A DNA stretch of 6,796 bases from an uncultured Eubacteriales bacterium (GCA_900546415.1 URCY01000071.1:1-6796), one strand, 5' to 3'. Positions 1-6,408 are shown, numbered from the stretch's first letter. Numbers and translations are program-made. The notes: a model not told the origin generated them from the letters alone.

Positions 1-57
1 AATTTGGAACAAAATCCCTCGCTGACCGCTCTTGCAATTTAATCAGAGGTTCCCTTA
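1..57 (+). repeat. Partial MITE-like element, right end (copy 1)
   Basis: Bases 1-56 match 6174-6229 of the complete copy with two differences (36 and 50). The inferred element end is the GGTTCC at 48-53, followed by CTTA, which would be the target-site flank. The left part lies outside the window, so the duplication cannot be confirmed for this copy. Orientation is the same as in the two other copies. The end lies 17 bases before the promoter of the HTH regulator gene. Confidence 0.85.
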
Positions 58-70
58 AAAACATCAGTTC

Positions 71-99
71 TTGCTAAATGAGCGGCAATGCGGTATACT
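71..99 (+). promoter_or_regulatory. Sigma-A-type promoter of the HTH regulator gene
   Basis: A -35 box TTGCTA (71-76) and a -10 box TATACT (94-99) are separated by exactly 17 bases. Transcription would begin near 106, giving a short leader before the ATG at 125. The promoter begins right after the repeat end at 57, so the repeat borders the gene without entering it. No clear inverted repeat overlaps the boxes. Confidence 0.65.
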
Positions 100-124
100 G
101 GAAGCGGAAAAGAGGTGCTTGCGG

Positions 125-1255
125 ATGAAAGAAAACAACGCCGCGCGGGTGCTGGGCTTTCGCCTGCGGCAGGAACGGATGCGCCGCGACTGGAGTCAGG
201 AGGGGCTGTGCCGGGGCATCTGCGCGGTCTCGTGGCTCTCGAAGCTCGAGCAGGGGAAGGCCGACGCCTCTCCCGAGGTGCTGAGTATGCTGCTTGAGCG
301 GCTGGAGCTGCCGCCGTATGACGACGATCCCGCGCTCGGCGCGGCGATCGAGGCGCAGTATGAACGCGTGTTCTCGGGTGAGCGCGACTGGAATGCCTTC
401 ACGCCCCTGCTCGGGCGGCTGCAAAGCAGCCCGTGGGCGGCCGACGCGCTCGTGCTCGACGCCCTGCGGCGCCGGGACGCCTCCGACCTCGACCCGGCGT
501 GGGTCGATTGCTTCGACGCGCGGCAGCGGGCGATGTTCCTTCTGCTGAAGGGAAAGGATATGGCGGCGGCGGAGCTGCTGCCGAACGCGTTCTTCCGGAT
601 GCAGGTCGGCATCGATGCCTATGAGCGCGGCGCGTATTACGACGCCCTGCCCGCTCTGGAGCAGGCGTACCGCAGCGCGGCCGAGGAGGGGCGTCCGCGC
701 CTGATGCTGCAAGCGAAGCTGTTCAGCGGCAACTGCTATTGCAACCTGCTGAAATTCGAGCAGATGGAGCGGCACTATGCCGTGGCGCGGCGGCTGGCGC
801 AGGCGCTGGGCGCAGCGCGGGATCTTGCCGCATTGGAATATAATGAGGCCTCGAGCTGGGTCGAGTGCGGGGATTATGCGCGTGCGGAGAAATTCTTCGC
901 GGCGTTTGAGCGGCCGGGCGTGATGGAGCTGCACAAGCTGGCCATTTGCCGCGAGAAGCTCGGCGATCCGGCGGGCGCCTTGGAGGCGCTCGACCGCGCG
1001 GTGGGGATGCAGTCGGACTATCCGCCGACGGAGCTTTCCGAGCAGATGCTGGCGCTCGTGCGGCTGCGCGTGGAGCATCCGGACTATCTGCGCAGCGAGG
1101 CCTACGGCAGGCTGCTGCTGGAGTCCTTCGCGCGCTTCCGCAAGGAGCTGCCCAGCGGCTACGCCTTGTTCCACCGGCCGTGGGTGCTGGAATGGCTGCT
1201 GGCGCACCGGCAGTATAAGGAGGCCTACGCCATGCTGGCAGAGGACAACGGATGA
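125..1255 (+). CDS. XRE-family HTH regulator with TPR-like C-terminal domain
   Basis: A 376-residue cytoplasmic transcription regulator. Residues 9-62 form a Cro/C1-type helix-turn-helix; the stretch CAVSWLSKLEQGK (33-45) is the typical recognition-helix region. The remaining ~300 residues are alpha-helical with repeated Ala/Leu/Tyr-rich helix pairs, clearest at about 170-330 (for example GAYYDALPALEQAY), resembling tetratricopeptide repeats. This architecture is known from peptide- or ligand-sensing regulators of the Rgg/PlcR (RNPP) type, in which the repeats bind the signal; that the same holds here is inference. ATG at 125 is chosen over a TTG at 71 because AGAGGTG (111-117) lies 7 bases before it and the promoter overlaps the upstream extension. 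The MFS gene follows in the same direction after a 42-bp palindrome, so this regulator probably controls that transporter. The ligand cannot be read from sequence. Confidence 0.85.
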   Translation: MKENNAARVLGFRLRQERMRRDWSQEGLCRGICAVSWLSKLEQGKADASPEVLSMLLERLELPPYDDDPALGAAIEAQYERVFSGERDWNAFTPLLGRLQSSPWAADALVLDALRRRDASDLDPAWVDCFDARQRAMFLLLKGKDMAAAELLPNAFFRMQVGIDAYERGAYYDALPALEQAYRSAAEEGRPRLMLQAKLFSGNCYCNLLKFEQMERHYAVARRLAQALGAARDLAALEYNEASSWVECGDYARAEKFFAAFERPGVMELHKLAICREKLGDPAGALEALDRAVGMQSDYPPTELSEQMLALVRLRVEHPDYLRSEAYGRLLLESFARFRKELPSGYALFHRPWVLEWLLAHRQYKEAYAMLAEDNG

Positions 1256-1286
1256 TTTTCTTGCACGATTCGGATAAAAGGCTGAT

Positions 1287-1328
1287 AAGCCGGTATATTT
1301 GAGAAAATTTTCTCAAATATACCGGCTT
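1287..1328. promoter_or_regulatory. Perfect 42-bp palindrome: terminator and/or operator
   Basis: The half beginning AAGCCGGTATATTTGAG at 1287 is mirrored without mismatch to 1328, with the axis between 1307 and 1308. As RNA it would fold into a 19-bp stem with an AATT loop, GC-rich at its base, followed by the pyrimidine run TTTCCTTT; this could terminate the regulator transcript. Perfect symmetry through the centre, and overlap of its right edge with the -35 region of the MFS promoter, also suit an operator. Both roles are possible and the sequence does not decide between them. Confidence 0.7.
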
Positions 1329-1355
1329 TCCTTTGCCTTAACGGGAGTTTATAAT
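1327..1355 (+). promoter_or_regulatory. Putative promoter of the MFS gene
   Basis: There is a perfect -10 box TATAAT at 1350-1355. The hexamer 17 bases upstream is TTTCCT (1327-1332), a weak -35 that overlaps the last two bases of the 42-bp palindrome. A weak -35 next to a palindrome is what one expects of a regulated promoter, but the assignment rests mainly on the -10. Confidence 0.5.
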
Positions 1356-1373
1356 AAAGACGAGGTGAATCGA

Positions 1374-2648
1374 ATGAAGCTTTGGAATCGGAATTTTACG
1401 CTTTTGATGGCCGCAACGCTGATGGGCGCGATGGGCGGCATTGCAGGGGGCTTCGCCCTGTCCTTTCTGGTGTTCGACGAGACGGGCAGCACGCTGGCCT
1501 CGGCTCTGATCGTGGTGATCCAGCTCGTGCCGGCGTTCCTTGTGCCGCTGATCTTCGCGCCGCGCATGGATCATCTGCCGCGCAAGCCGTTTCTGGTCGC
1601 GGGCGATGCGCTCAACGGCGTGATCTATGCCGCGCTTGGCGTTTATCTGCTGGTCGGCTCGTTTTCTTACATTGGCTATCTCTGCGTGTCGATCGTGCTG
1701 GCGTGCCTGAGCAGCTTCGACGAGCTGGCGTATAACAGTATTTTCCCGATGCTGATCCCGAAGGGACGGGAGCAGAAGGGCTACGCCGTCTCGTCCATGC
1801 TCTATCCGATTCTGAAGGTCGTGATGATGCCGCTTTCGGCCGTCCTGCTCGACACGCTGGGCGTTCCGGTGCTGCTGATGGCGCAGGGCGCGCTGTCGCT
1901 GCTGGCGGCGCTCACGGAGAGCCGCATCCGCCTGGTCGAGCAGCCGAAGCGCGCCGAGCAAACCGGCCTGCGGCAGTGGTGGGCGGATATTCACGAGACG
2001 GCGCAGTTTCTGCGCAGGGAGCGCGGCCTGCGGGCGATCTACAGCTATATGGCTGTGACGAACGGCGTCGCGAGCGGCTATGCGCCGATTCTGGTCGCTT
2101 TTTTCCGCACCTTTCCGGGCATGACCGCGCTGATGTATTCGCTGTTTTCCGTGGCGGAGTTTTTCGGCCGGACGCTCGGCGGCGCGGTGCAGTACCGCAC
2201 GGAGATCCCGCCAAAGAAAAAATATGGCTTTGCCTTCGGCGTCTATATGGCCTATGAGAGCATGGACATGTGCCTGCTCTGGCTGCCGTATCCGCTGATG
2301 CTGGTCAACCGGCTGCTGTGCGGCTTCCTCGGCACGAACAGCGCGACCATGCGGCAGGCCGCCGTGCAGTGCTATCTGCCCGAGCACCTGCGCAGCCGCG
2401 TGAACGCGTTTGAGGGGATGCTCTATACGGCGGTGGGCGCGGTGCTGTCGCTGGCCGTCGGGGCGCTGGGCGAGGTGCTGGACTATCGCCTGTGCGTGAC
2501 GCTCTGCGGCGCGTTTTCCATGGCCGTCTGCCTGCTGACCGTCTGGCGCAGCCGCCGCGCCGTCCGCGCGGTCTATGAGGCGGAGCAGGCAAAGGAGGAA
2601 GAACCGCCGGCGGAGGAAGGCCGACCGAAAGAAGCGGAAACCGCCTGA
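1374..2648 (+). CDS. MFS transporter, probable drug/metabolite efflux permease
   Basis: A 424-residue integral membrane protein of the major facilitator superfamily. Hydrophobic segments begin at residue 8 and recur to about 390, consistent with 12 helices. The loop after the second helix holds a motif-A-like sequence APRMDHLPRKP (62-72), with the Asp and basic residues typical of MFS gating. LPEHLRSRVNAFEGM (335-349) resembles the loop motif common in MFS exporters of the macrolide/siderophore-efflux type. A long cytoplasmic loop around 185-222 separates the halves. The tail after 392 is charged and Glu/Pro-rich (EEEPPAEEGRPKE) and lies outside the membrane fold. ATG at 1374 is preferred over an in-frame ATG at 1299: GAGGTG (1362-1367) is 6 bases upstream, and the earlier start would lie inside the palindrome and before the -10. 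Export is inferred from family and the neighbouring regulator; the substrate is unknown. Confidence 0.87.
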   Translation: MKLWNRNFTLLMAATLMGAMGGIAGGFALSFLVFDETGSTLASALIVVIQLVPAFLVPLIFAPRMDHLPRKPFLVAGDALNGVIYAALGVYLLVGSFSYIGYLCVSIVLACLSSFDELAYNSIFPMLIPKGREQKGYAVSSMLYPILKVVMMPLSAVLLDTLGVPVLLMAQGALSLLAALTESRIRLVEQPKRAEQTGLRQWWADIHETAQFLRRERGLRAIYSYMAVTNGVASGYAPILVAFFRTFPGMTALMYSLFSVAEFFGRTLGGAVQYRTEIPPKKKYGFAFGVYMAYESMDMCLLWLPYPLMLVNRLLCGFLGTNSATMRQAAVQCYLPEHLRSRVNAFEGMLYTAVGAVLSLAVGALGEVLDYRLCVTLCGAFSMAVCLLTVWRSRRAVRAVYEAEQAKEEEPPAEEGRPKEAETA

Positions 2649-2695
2649 ACAACACGAGCCGCGCCGGGAACGCTCCCGCCGCGGCTCGTGTTGTT
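2648..2695. terminator. Hairpin terminator between convergent genes
   Basis: Arms 2648-2663 (AACAACACGAGCCGCG) and 2680-2695 pair perfectly over 16 bp. Inside, CGGGA (2665-2669) pairs with TCCCG (2674-2678), so the hairpin is closed almost completely. It starts in the stop codon of the MFS gene and ends 4 bases before the stop of the minus-strand permease gene. The plus side continues with GCTGTTATTT, a loose T tract; the minus side has none, so termination is better supported for the MFS transcript. Confidence 0.75.
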
Positions 2696-2699
2696 GCTG

Positions 2700-4496
2700 T
2701 TATTTCGTCTCAGAAAAGAGCTTTTCGCAGTAGGCTGTGGCCTTTCCGCTCGAGGAGAGACTGATGGAAACGGTTCGCTCATCTATCACGAAATGCAGCT
2801 GGGCGGGGGAGCTGCCGCCGACGGTCAGCTCCGTAAAAGCCTTCTGCCGTCCTTGTGCAATGTCCTCGTTGAGGAGCTCCAGCAAGCGCTGCTGCTGGGA
2901 GGCGTTGAGCGTAAGGGTTTCCGGTTCGATATATTCGGTGTAAGTGCCGTGGATCAGGGCGCAGACCCTGTTTTCGGAGTCATAGCGCTCCGCCGTTACG
3001 GATTCCGCACGCTCGAGATGCAGACCTTGGTAGAAATCCAGCGCAAGATCCGTTCGGTTCAGCAGCGTGTTGAGGTCTTCCGCGAGCGGAGCAAGCTCGG
3101 AATCCTGTTGGCTGAAGAAGCCGTATTCATGGCGAACGACCTTTCCGTTCTTCTCGTGATAGGTGATGGAAATGCCGCAATCGCCGTAAAAAATATCATC
3201 CGTCAGGGTTTTGTCGAGCACGTTGAGAATGCGCCCGTGCAGCGAAAGAACCTCGTCGATGTCTTCGGCACGAGTCAGCTTGAATGCCTGCGGAGCGTCC
3301 TTGCCGGAAACACAATTTGTCCTTGCTCGGTCAATGGGCGCGATCTCAACATAGGAGAGCGCCTCGGCCGAATCAGGCAGGAAATAAGTAACGCGGCGGC
3401 AGCAGGCCTCGGCGGCGGTCATGCCGCAGGCCAGAGCAATCACAAGCGCGGCGAGAATCAGCCAAGTCCGGCGGCGAAAAATGTGCACGGTGCGGTCGAG
3501 CAGCATCATGCCGCCCAAAAATCCGACCGCTGCGCCGCCCAAGCAGAGCAGCAGGACGGCCGTCGCGAGCGTTTTTGCGTTGCTGTTTGTAAAAAACAGC
3601 TCGCCGATGCCGCCGAAAAGTGCGATTCCGGCAATCGTAATAAGAACGGCGTAAATCGGGCGCAGAAAGCGGTAGGCGACCGTTTCTCCGCAGCATTCAA
3701 GCCGCCGACGGCGATAGAGCAGCCACGAAAGCGCAAGCAAGCAAAAGCCGACCGCGCAGAGCGCAAGCGGGTAATACAACGTTGCTTGCTGACGGTTCAA
3801 AAGAAATAGCCTGACCACGGGGGAGAGAAACGAGATGCGATCCAAAGCGTCGGAGAAGGCGACAACACCGCGCAGCATGGGCTTGAAAATACCGCCCACC
3901 AGCGCTGCGAGAAGCGCGAAAAGAACGTTCAAAAGCCCATAGAGCAGGACGGATGTGACCGTTCTGCCGGAGAGCTGCATACAGAGGACGGCGAGGCCGT
4001 AAAAGAATATGAATTGCAGCAGCGCCGCAAGGCAGCCGCGCAGGAGCGGAGGAAAAAGTGCGGACGAGGAACGGAGCGCCAGTGTGAGCGTGTAGACGCC
4101 GGCTGCGCAGAAGATCGGCGCATAGCCCAGCAGGAAACCGGAAAGCAGACTCGTGCGAAAAAGCGTCCCGCGCGTGAGTGGGAAGGCGTGGAGCATATAG
4201 GCACTGCGTGCTTGGTGCAGGTAACGAAAAACGCAGACCGCCGCAAGCATTCCGAACAGAAACGGCGGAATCGGGTTGATAATAGGCTCGTATTCCCATG
4301 CCGACCAGTCTCGATGGGATAGGCCGGGGAACGGGAAGTGGAACGATTCCGAGCTTTGACCGGAAATGCCCATACGGCCGGCTGTGGCAAAAAAGTATAG
4401 CGACATGAGCGCCGCTGCCAGTGCCCAGACGGCCCAGAAGCGCGAGAGATTCCGGCGCAGGAGCGCCCCGCTAAAGCAGGATTTTTTTGACTTCAT
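2700..4496 (-). CDS. ABC-2-like permease with large extracytoplasmic domain
   Basis: A 598-residue membrane protein, the permease partner of the ATPase encoded just upstream. Hydrophobic segments lie near residues 20-37, 78-92, 118-140, 155-175, 182-203, 240-261, 277-301, 309-333 and 344-361. About 235 mostly soluble residues (362-598) follow and should face outside; their start, FLPDSAEALSYVEIAPID, resembles the C-terminal domain of YtrC/YtrD-type permeases in Bacillus envelope-stress operons (family resemblance judged by eye). HAFPLTRGTLF (103-113) is typical of the first cytoplasmic loop of such permeases. ATG at 4496 is chosen because GGGAGGT lies about 7 bases upstream; an ATG at 4517 lacks a comparable site. 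The start lies inside the ATPase gene (26-base overlap), implying translational coupling. Substrate unknown; defence against cell-wall-active peptides is a family-based guess. Confidence 0.83.
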   Translation of the reverse strand: MKSKKSCFSGALLRRNLSRFWAVWALAAALMSLYFFATAGRMGISGQSSESFHFPFPGLSHRDWSAWEYEPIINPIPPFLFGMLAAVCVFRYLHQARSAYMLHAFPLTRGTLFRTSLLSGFLLGYAPIFCAAGVYTLTLALRSSSALFPPLLRGCLAALLQFIFFYGLAVLCMQLSGRTVTSVLLYGLLNVLFALLAALVGGIFKPMLRGVVAFSDALDRISFLSPVVRLFLLNRQQATLYYPLALCAVGFCLLALSWLLYRRRRLECCGETVAYRFLRPIYAVLITIAGIALFGGIGELFFTNSNAKTLATAVLLLCLGGAAVGFLGGMMLLDRTVHIFRRRTWLILAALVIALACGMTAAEACCRRVTYFLPDSAEALSYVEIAPIDRARTNCVSGKDAPQAFKLTRAEDIDEVLSLHGRILNVLDKTLTDDIFYGDCGISITYHEKNGKVVRHEYGFFSQQDSELAPLAEDLNTLLNRTDLALDFYQGLHLERAESVTAERYDSENRVCALIHGTYTEYIEPETLTLNASQQQRLLELLNEDIAQGRQKAFTELTVGGSSPAQLHFVIDERTVSISLSSSGKATAYCEKLFSETK

Positions 4497-5364
4497 AGTC
4501 CGCACCTCCCAGCTCATAGATGAAAAGCTCCTCCAGCGAAAGCGGAACGGCCTCGAAATACTCCGGCCTGCATGGGGCGAGCGTTTCGGCGGCCGCCTCC
4601 CGGCTGCTTTGCAGGATCAGCGTGCGCATCCGGCCGCTGCTGCTTGCGTGCAGCACGGGCAGCTCGGGCGGCAGCGCGGCGTTCTCGGGCAGGAGCACCT
4701 GAACCTTGACCAGCGTGTCCTGAAGCTGTCCGAGGTCGCGCTCGAGCAGCAGCTTGCCCCTGTGCAGAATGCCGACGTGGTCGCAGACGTCCTCCAGCTC
4801 GCGCAGGTTATGCGACGAGACGACCACCGTCGTGCTTCGCTCCGCGACGTCCTGCAAAATGAGACTCCAGAGCTGCCGACGCATGACCGGGTCGAGGCCG
4901 TCGACCGGCTCGTCGAGCACCAGCACGTCCGGGCGCAGACTGACGGCCAGAACAAACGCCGCCTGCTTCTGCATCCCCTTGGAAAAGGCGCGCAGGGGCT
5001 TGCCGGTGTCCAGTCCCAAGGCTTGCGCCATGCGGCTCAAGCGCATCCAGTCGAAATGCCCGTAAAGCCCGGAATAGAACCGCGCCATGCTGGCCATGGA
5101 CGACGCGCGATAAAAGAAAAGCTCGTCGGGAATATAGGCCATGCGCGCCTTGGCGGCGGGGTTTTCATAAACCGGCTCGCCGTCGAGCAGGACCTTGCCC
5201 CGCTCCGGGCGGAACGCGCCGGTGAGGTGGCGCAGAAGCGTGGATTTTCCTGCGCCGTTCGGGCCGATCAGGCCGTAGACCGCGCCGGTCGGAACGGTCA
5301 TGCAAAGCCCGTCCAAGGCGCAGAAGCGGCCGAAATGCTTCGTCAGGTCGGTTATTTCGAGCAT
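4471..5364 (-). CDS. ABC transporter ATP-binding protein (YtrB/CcmA type)
   Basis: A 297-residue cytoplasmic ATPase that should dimerise and drive the adjacent permease. Walker A is GPNGAGKST (34-42), the signature region FSKGMQKQ (127-134), Walker B VLVLDEP (147-153), the D-loop GLD (156-158) and the switch histidine is in SSHNL (H185). The signature departs from LSGGQ in the way usual for ABC-2-type exporters. At the Q-loop position the sequence reads YIPDELFFY (78-86), with Asp80 where Gln is usual. About 90 residues after the H-loop region form the accessory C-terminal part common in this branch. The ATG at 5364 has AAGGAGG about 7 bases upstream, located in the last codons of the GntR gene, which it overlaps by 13 bases. 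Neighbours indicate a GntR-controlled export or antibiotic-resistance module. Confidence 0.92.
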   Translation of the reverse strand: MLEITDLTKHFGRFCALDGLCMTVPTGAVYGLIGPNGAGKSTLLRHLTGAFRPERGKVLLDGEPVYENPAAKARMAYIPDELFFYRASSMASMARFYSGLYGHFDWMRLSRMAQALGLDTGKPLRAFSKGMQKQAAFVLAVSLRPDVLVLDEPVDGLDPVMRRQLWSLILQDVAERSTTVVVSSHNLRELEDVCDHVGILHRGKLLLERDLGQLQDTLVKVQVLLPENAALPPELPVLHASSSGRMRTLILQSSREAAAETLAPCRPEYFEAVPLSLEELFIYELGGADYEVKKILL

Positions 5365-5723
5365 GGTTGTGCCTCCTTTTTCAGCAGCTCCGCCAGACGC
5401 TCCGGCGTTTCGCCGAGGCGCAGCAGCTCCGCAGCTGTCTCGGAAAAACGCGTCAGCAGCTCCTCCCGGCGGGTGTCCTTGACCTCGGTGAGCGCCGAGA
5501 CGAAGCTGCCCTTGCCCTGCACCGTGCAGACATAGCCCTCCGTCTCCAGCTCGAGATAGGCGCGGCGGATCGTGTTCGGATTGATGGCAAGCGACGCCGC
5601 CAGCTCGCGGACCGAGGGGAGCTGCTCCCCGGCTTGCAGCGCTCCGCTCAGAATTTCGCGCCGCAGGCGCTCCTTGAGCTGTGCATAGAGCGGCCGTGGG
5701 TCATGGTAGTTCAAAACGATCAA
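5352..5723 (-). CDS. GntR-family repressor, YtrA subfamily
   Basis: A 123-residue DNA-binding protein that probably represses its own operon. Residues 11-75 are a classic GntR winged helix: PLYAQLKERLRREILSG, then LPSVRELAASLAINPNTI (35-52), RAYLELETEGYV and the wing GKGSFV (70-75). Only about 48 helical residues follow, so there is no large ligand-binding domain; this short form is characteristic of the YtrA subfamily, usually found with ABC transporters as here. The start is taken as TTG at 5723: AAGGAGG stands about 7 bases before it and the resulting length fits the subfamily. A longer frame reaches an ATG at 5807, but that lies in the -35 box, upstream of the predicted transcription start. 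The 3' end overlaps the ATPase gene. The inverted repeat at 5755-5781 is the likely binding site. Confidence 0.9.
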   Translation of the reverse strand: MIVLNYHDPRPLYAQLKERLRREILSGALQAGEQLPSVRELAASLAINPNTIRRAYLELETEGYVCTVQGKGSFVSALTEVKDTRREELLTRFSETAAELLRLGETPERLAELLKKEAQPCSK

Positions 5724-5754
5724 GCGGCCGCCTCCTTCCGGGTCAAAGTGTATC

Positions 5755-5781
5755 AACTGTATTATATGCCTTAATACAGTT
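5755..5781. promoter_or_regulatory. Probable GntR/YtrA operator
   Basis: AACTGTATTA (5755-5764) and TAATACAGTT (5772-5781) form a perfect 10-bp inverted repeat with a 7-base spacer. It overlaps the end of the -10 box and runs about 17 bases past the predicted transcription start, the classic place for a repressor that blocks initiation. Autoregulation by the GntR protein encoded 32 bases downstream is inference from position and from how YtrA-type operons are usually controlled. Confidence 0.75.
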
Positions 5782-5807
5782 ATATACGGAAACAGTCTCT
5801 TTGTCAA
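5779..5807 (-). promoter_or_regulatory. Promoter of the GntR-ABC operon
   Basis: Read on the minus strand, a consensus -35 TTGACA (5807-5802) is followed after 17 bases by TATAAC (5784-5779), placing the start near 5772. The stretch just upstream of the -35 is AT-rich and holds the 12-bp palindrome TATTTTAAAATA (5814-5825), in the position of an UP element. With a near-consensus core, tight control would need a repressor. Confidence 0.8.
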
Positions 5808-5840
5808 GAGAAATATTTTAAAATACGAGCAAATGTCTAG

Positions 5841-6047
5841 TCAAGCGTCGCGCAGAGCGAGATATTCCTCCTCCATCGCGCTCCAGCGCTCCGAGGCGGC
5901 CTGAAAACGCCGGATGGCGTCCTCAAGCGCGGCCGTATCGTCCGACTGGCTCAGGCGCTGCAGCTCCGCGCGCGCGTCCTCGACCTCGTAGCCGAGCGTA
6001 TAAAGCTGCGAGGCGAGCAGAATCATGCGTTCTTTTTTTTCGTTCAT
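5841..6047 (-). CDS. Small helical protein of unknown function
   Basis: A 68-residue predicted protein, not recognised as a known family. It is soluble, acidic towards the C-terminus and almost entirely helix-forming, with a probable antiparallel helical pair: residues 3-34 (KERMILLASQLYTLGYEVED) and 38-66 (TAALEDAIRRFQAASERW). There is no signal peptide or membrane segment. AAGGAGG 5 bases before the ATG at 6047 strongly supports translation and the start. The frame remains open upstream to 6185 through the inserted repeat element, but that extension has no comparable binding site. The gene runs in the same direction as the GntR-ABC operon and ends 34 bases before its -35 box with no visible terminator between, so some read-through is possible. 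A structural or regulatory partner role is open. Confidence 0.65.
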   Translation of the reverse strand: MNEKKERMILLASQLYTLGYEVEDARAELQRLSQSDDTAALEDAIRRFQAASERWSAMEEEYLALRDA

Positions 6048-6063
6048 GGATGCCTCCTTACTG

Positions 6064-6230
6064 CTTGGGAACCTCTGAATAAATCGGCTGCGGCGCTCAG
6101 CGGGTCTTTTGCCCCAACTTATCGGTTTGAAAATCTTGAAATACACAAAGTATTCCTGCAATTTCCAAACCTCAATTTGGAACAAAATCCCTCGCTGACC
6201 GCTCTTGCGATTTAATCAGAGGCTCCCTTG
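6064..6230 (+). mobile_element. Complete MITE-like inverted-repeat element (copy 2) with CTTG duplication
   Basis: The element spans 6068-6226 (159 bp) between two CTTG tetranucleotides (6064-6067 and 6227-6230). Terminal repeats GGAACCTCTGAATAAATCG (6068-6086) and the complement of 6208-6226 agree at 17 of 19 positions, and looser pairing continues inward. The centre also pairs: GGTTTG/CAAACC (6124-6129, 6166-6171) and AATAC/GTATT (6140-6144, 6150-6154) around ACAAA at the exact midpoint. There is no room for a transposase, so it must be mobilised in trans or act as an interspersed structured repeat. Partial copies sit at both window edges. Insertion is 20 bases upstream of the small gene at 6047. 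Confidence 0.82.
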
Positions 6231-6270
6231 AGCCGCCTGCTTTGCCGACAAAATCCGACTCATTTCCTAT

Positions 6271-6299
6271 ACTATACACTATATAGTGCTTATTTGCAA
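6271..6299 (-). promoter_or_regulatory. Minus-strand promoter upstream of the repeat and small gene
   Basis: On the minus strand TTGCAA (6299-6294) and TATAGT (6276-6271) are spaced by 17 bases. The 12-bp palindrome CACTATATAGTG (6277-6288) fills most of the spacer and could be an operator. Transcripts would cross the inserted repeat before reaching the 68-residue gene, giving a leader of about 215 bases containing the large hairpin. Confidence 0.5.
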
Positions 6300-6303
6300 C
6301 CAG

Positions 6304-6332
6304 TTGTGTCTGCGATTGTTTTCCGATACAAT
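6304..6332 (+). promoter_or_regulatory. Putative promoter of the ribbon-helix-helix gene
   Basis: TTGTGT (6304-6309) and TACAAT (6327-6332) are 17 bases apart. The -35 is weak, the -10 good. It lies back to back with the minus-strand promoter, only 4 bases between the two -35 boxes, so a protein bound at 6277-6288 could affect both. The leader to the ATG at 6409 would be about 70 bases. Confidence 0.45.
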
Positions 6333-6408
6333 AAATAAAAGACTTTAGGGAAGCAAGCTGCGCTGCGGCCTGACAGCACCCGGCTTCCTTGGAAACACGG
6401 AGGCACTT

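Noticed and set aside
74..1207. Long open frame antisense to the HTH regulator (377 codons, minus strand)
   Set aside because: His/Arg/Gln-rich composition typical of the reverse of a GC-rich gene, no ribosome binding site; the plus-strand frame has clear HTH and TPR-like features.
1261..1289. Alternative MFS promoter TTGCAC, 17 bases, GATAAG
   Set aside because: Weaker than the perfect TATAAT at 1350-1355; kept only as a possibility because the palindrome would then cover its start site.
1338..2387. Long open frame antisense to the MFS gene (349 codons)
   Set aside because: Composition rich in His, Arg and Gln with no recognisable domain; the opposite strand encodes an obvious membrane transporter.
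2688..3809. Plus-strand frame of 373 codons over the permease gene
   Set aside because: No recognisable domain, no supporting start signal, and it starts in the terminator hairpin; the minus strand encodes a coherent permease with start and coupling signals.
4366..5535. Plus-strand frame of 389 codons over the ATPase and GntR genes
   Set aside because: Antisense to complete Walker A/B and winged-helix motifs; composition is typical of a shadow frame.
6068..6226. Internal promoter in the repeat directed at the small gene (TTGAGG, 17 bases, TACTTT on the minus strand)
   Set aside because: The -10 matches consensus at only three positions; the promoter at 6271-6299 is better.
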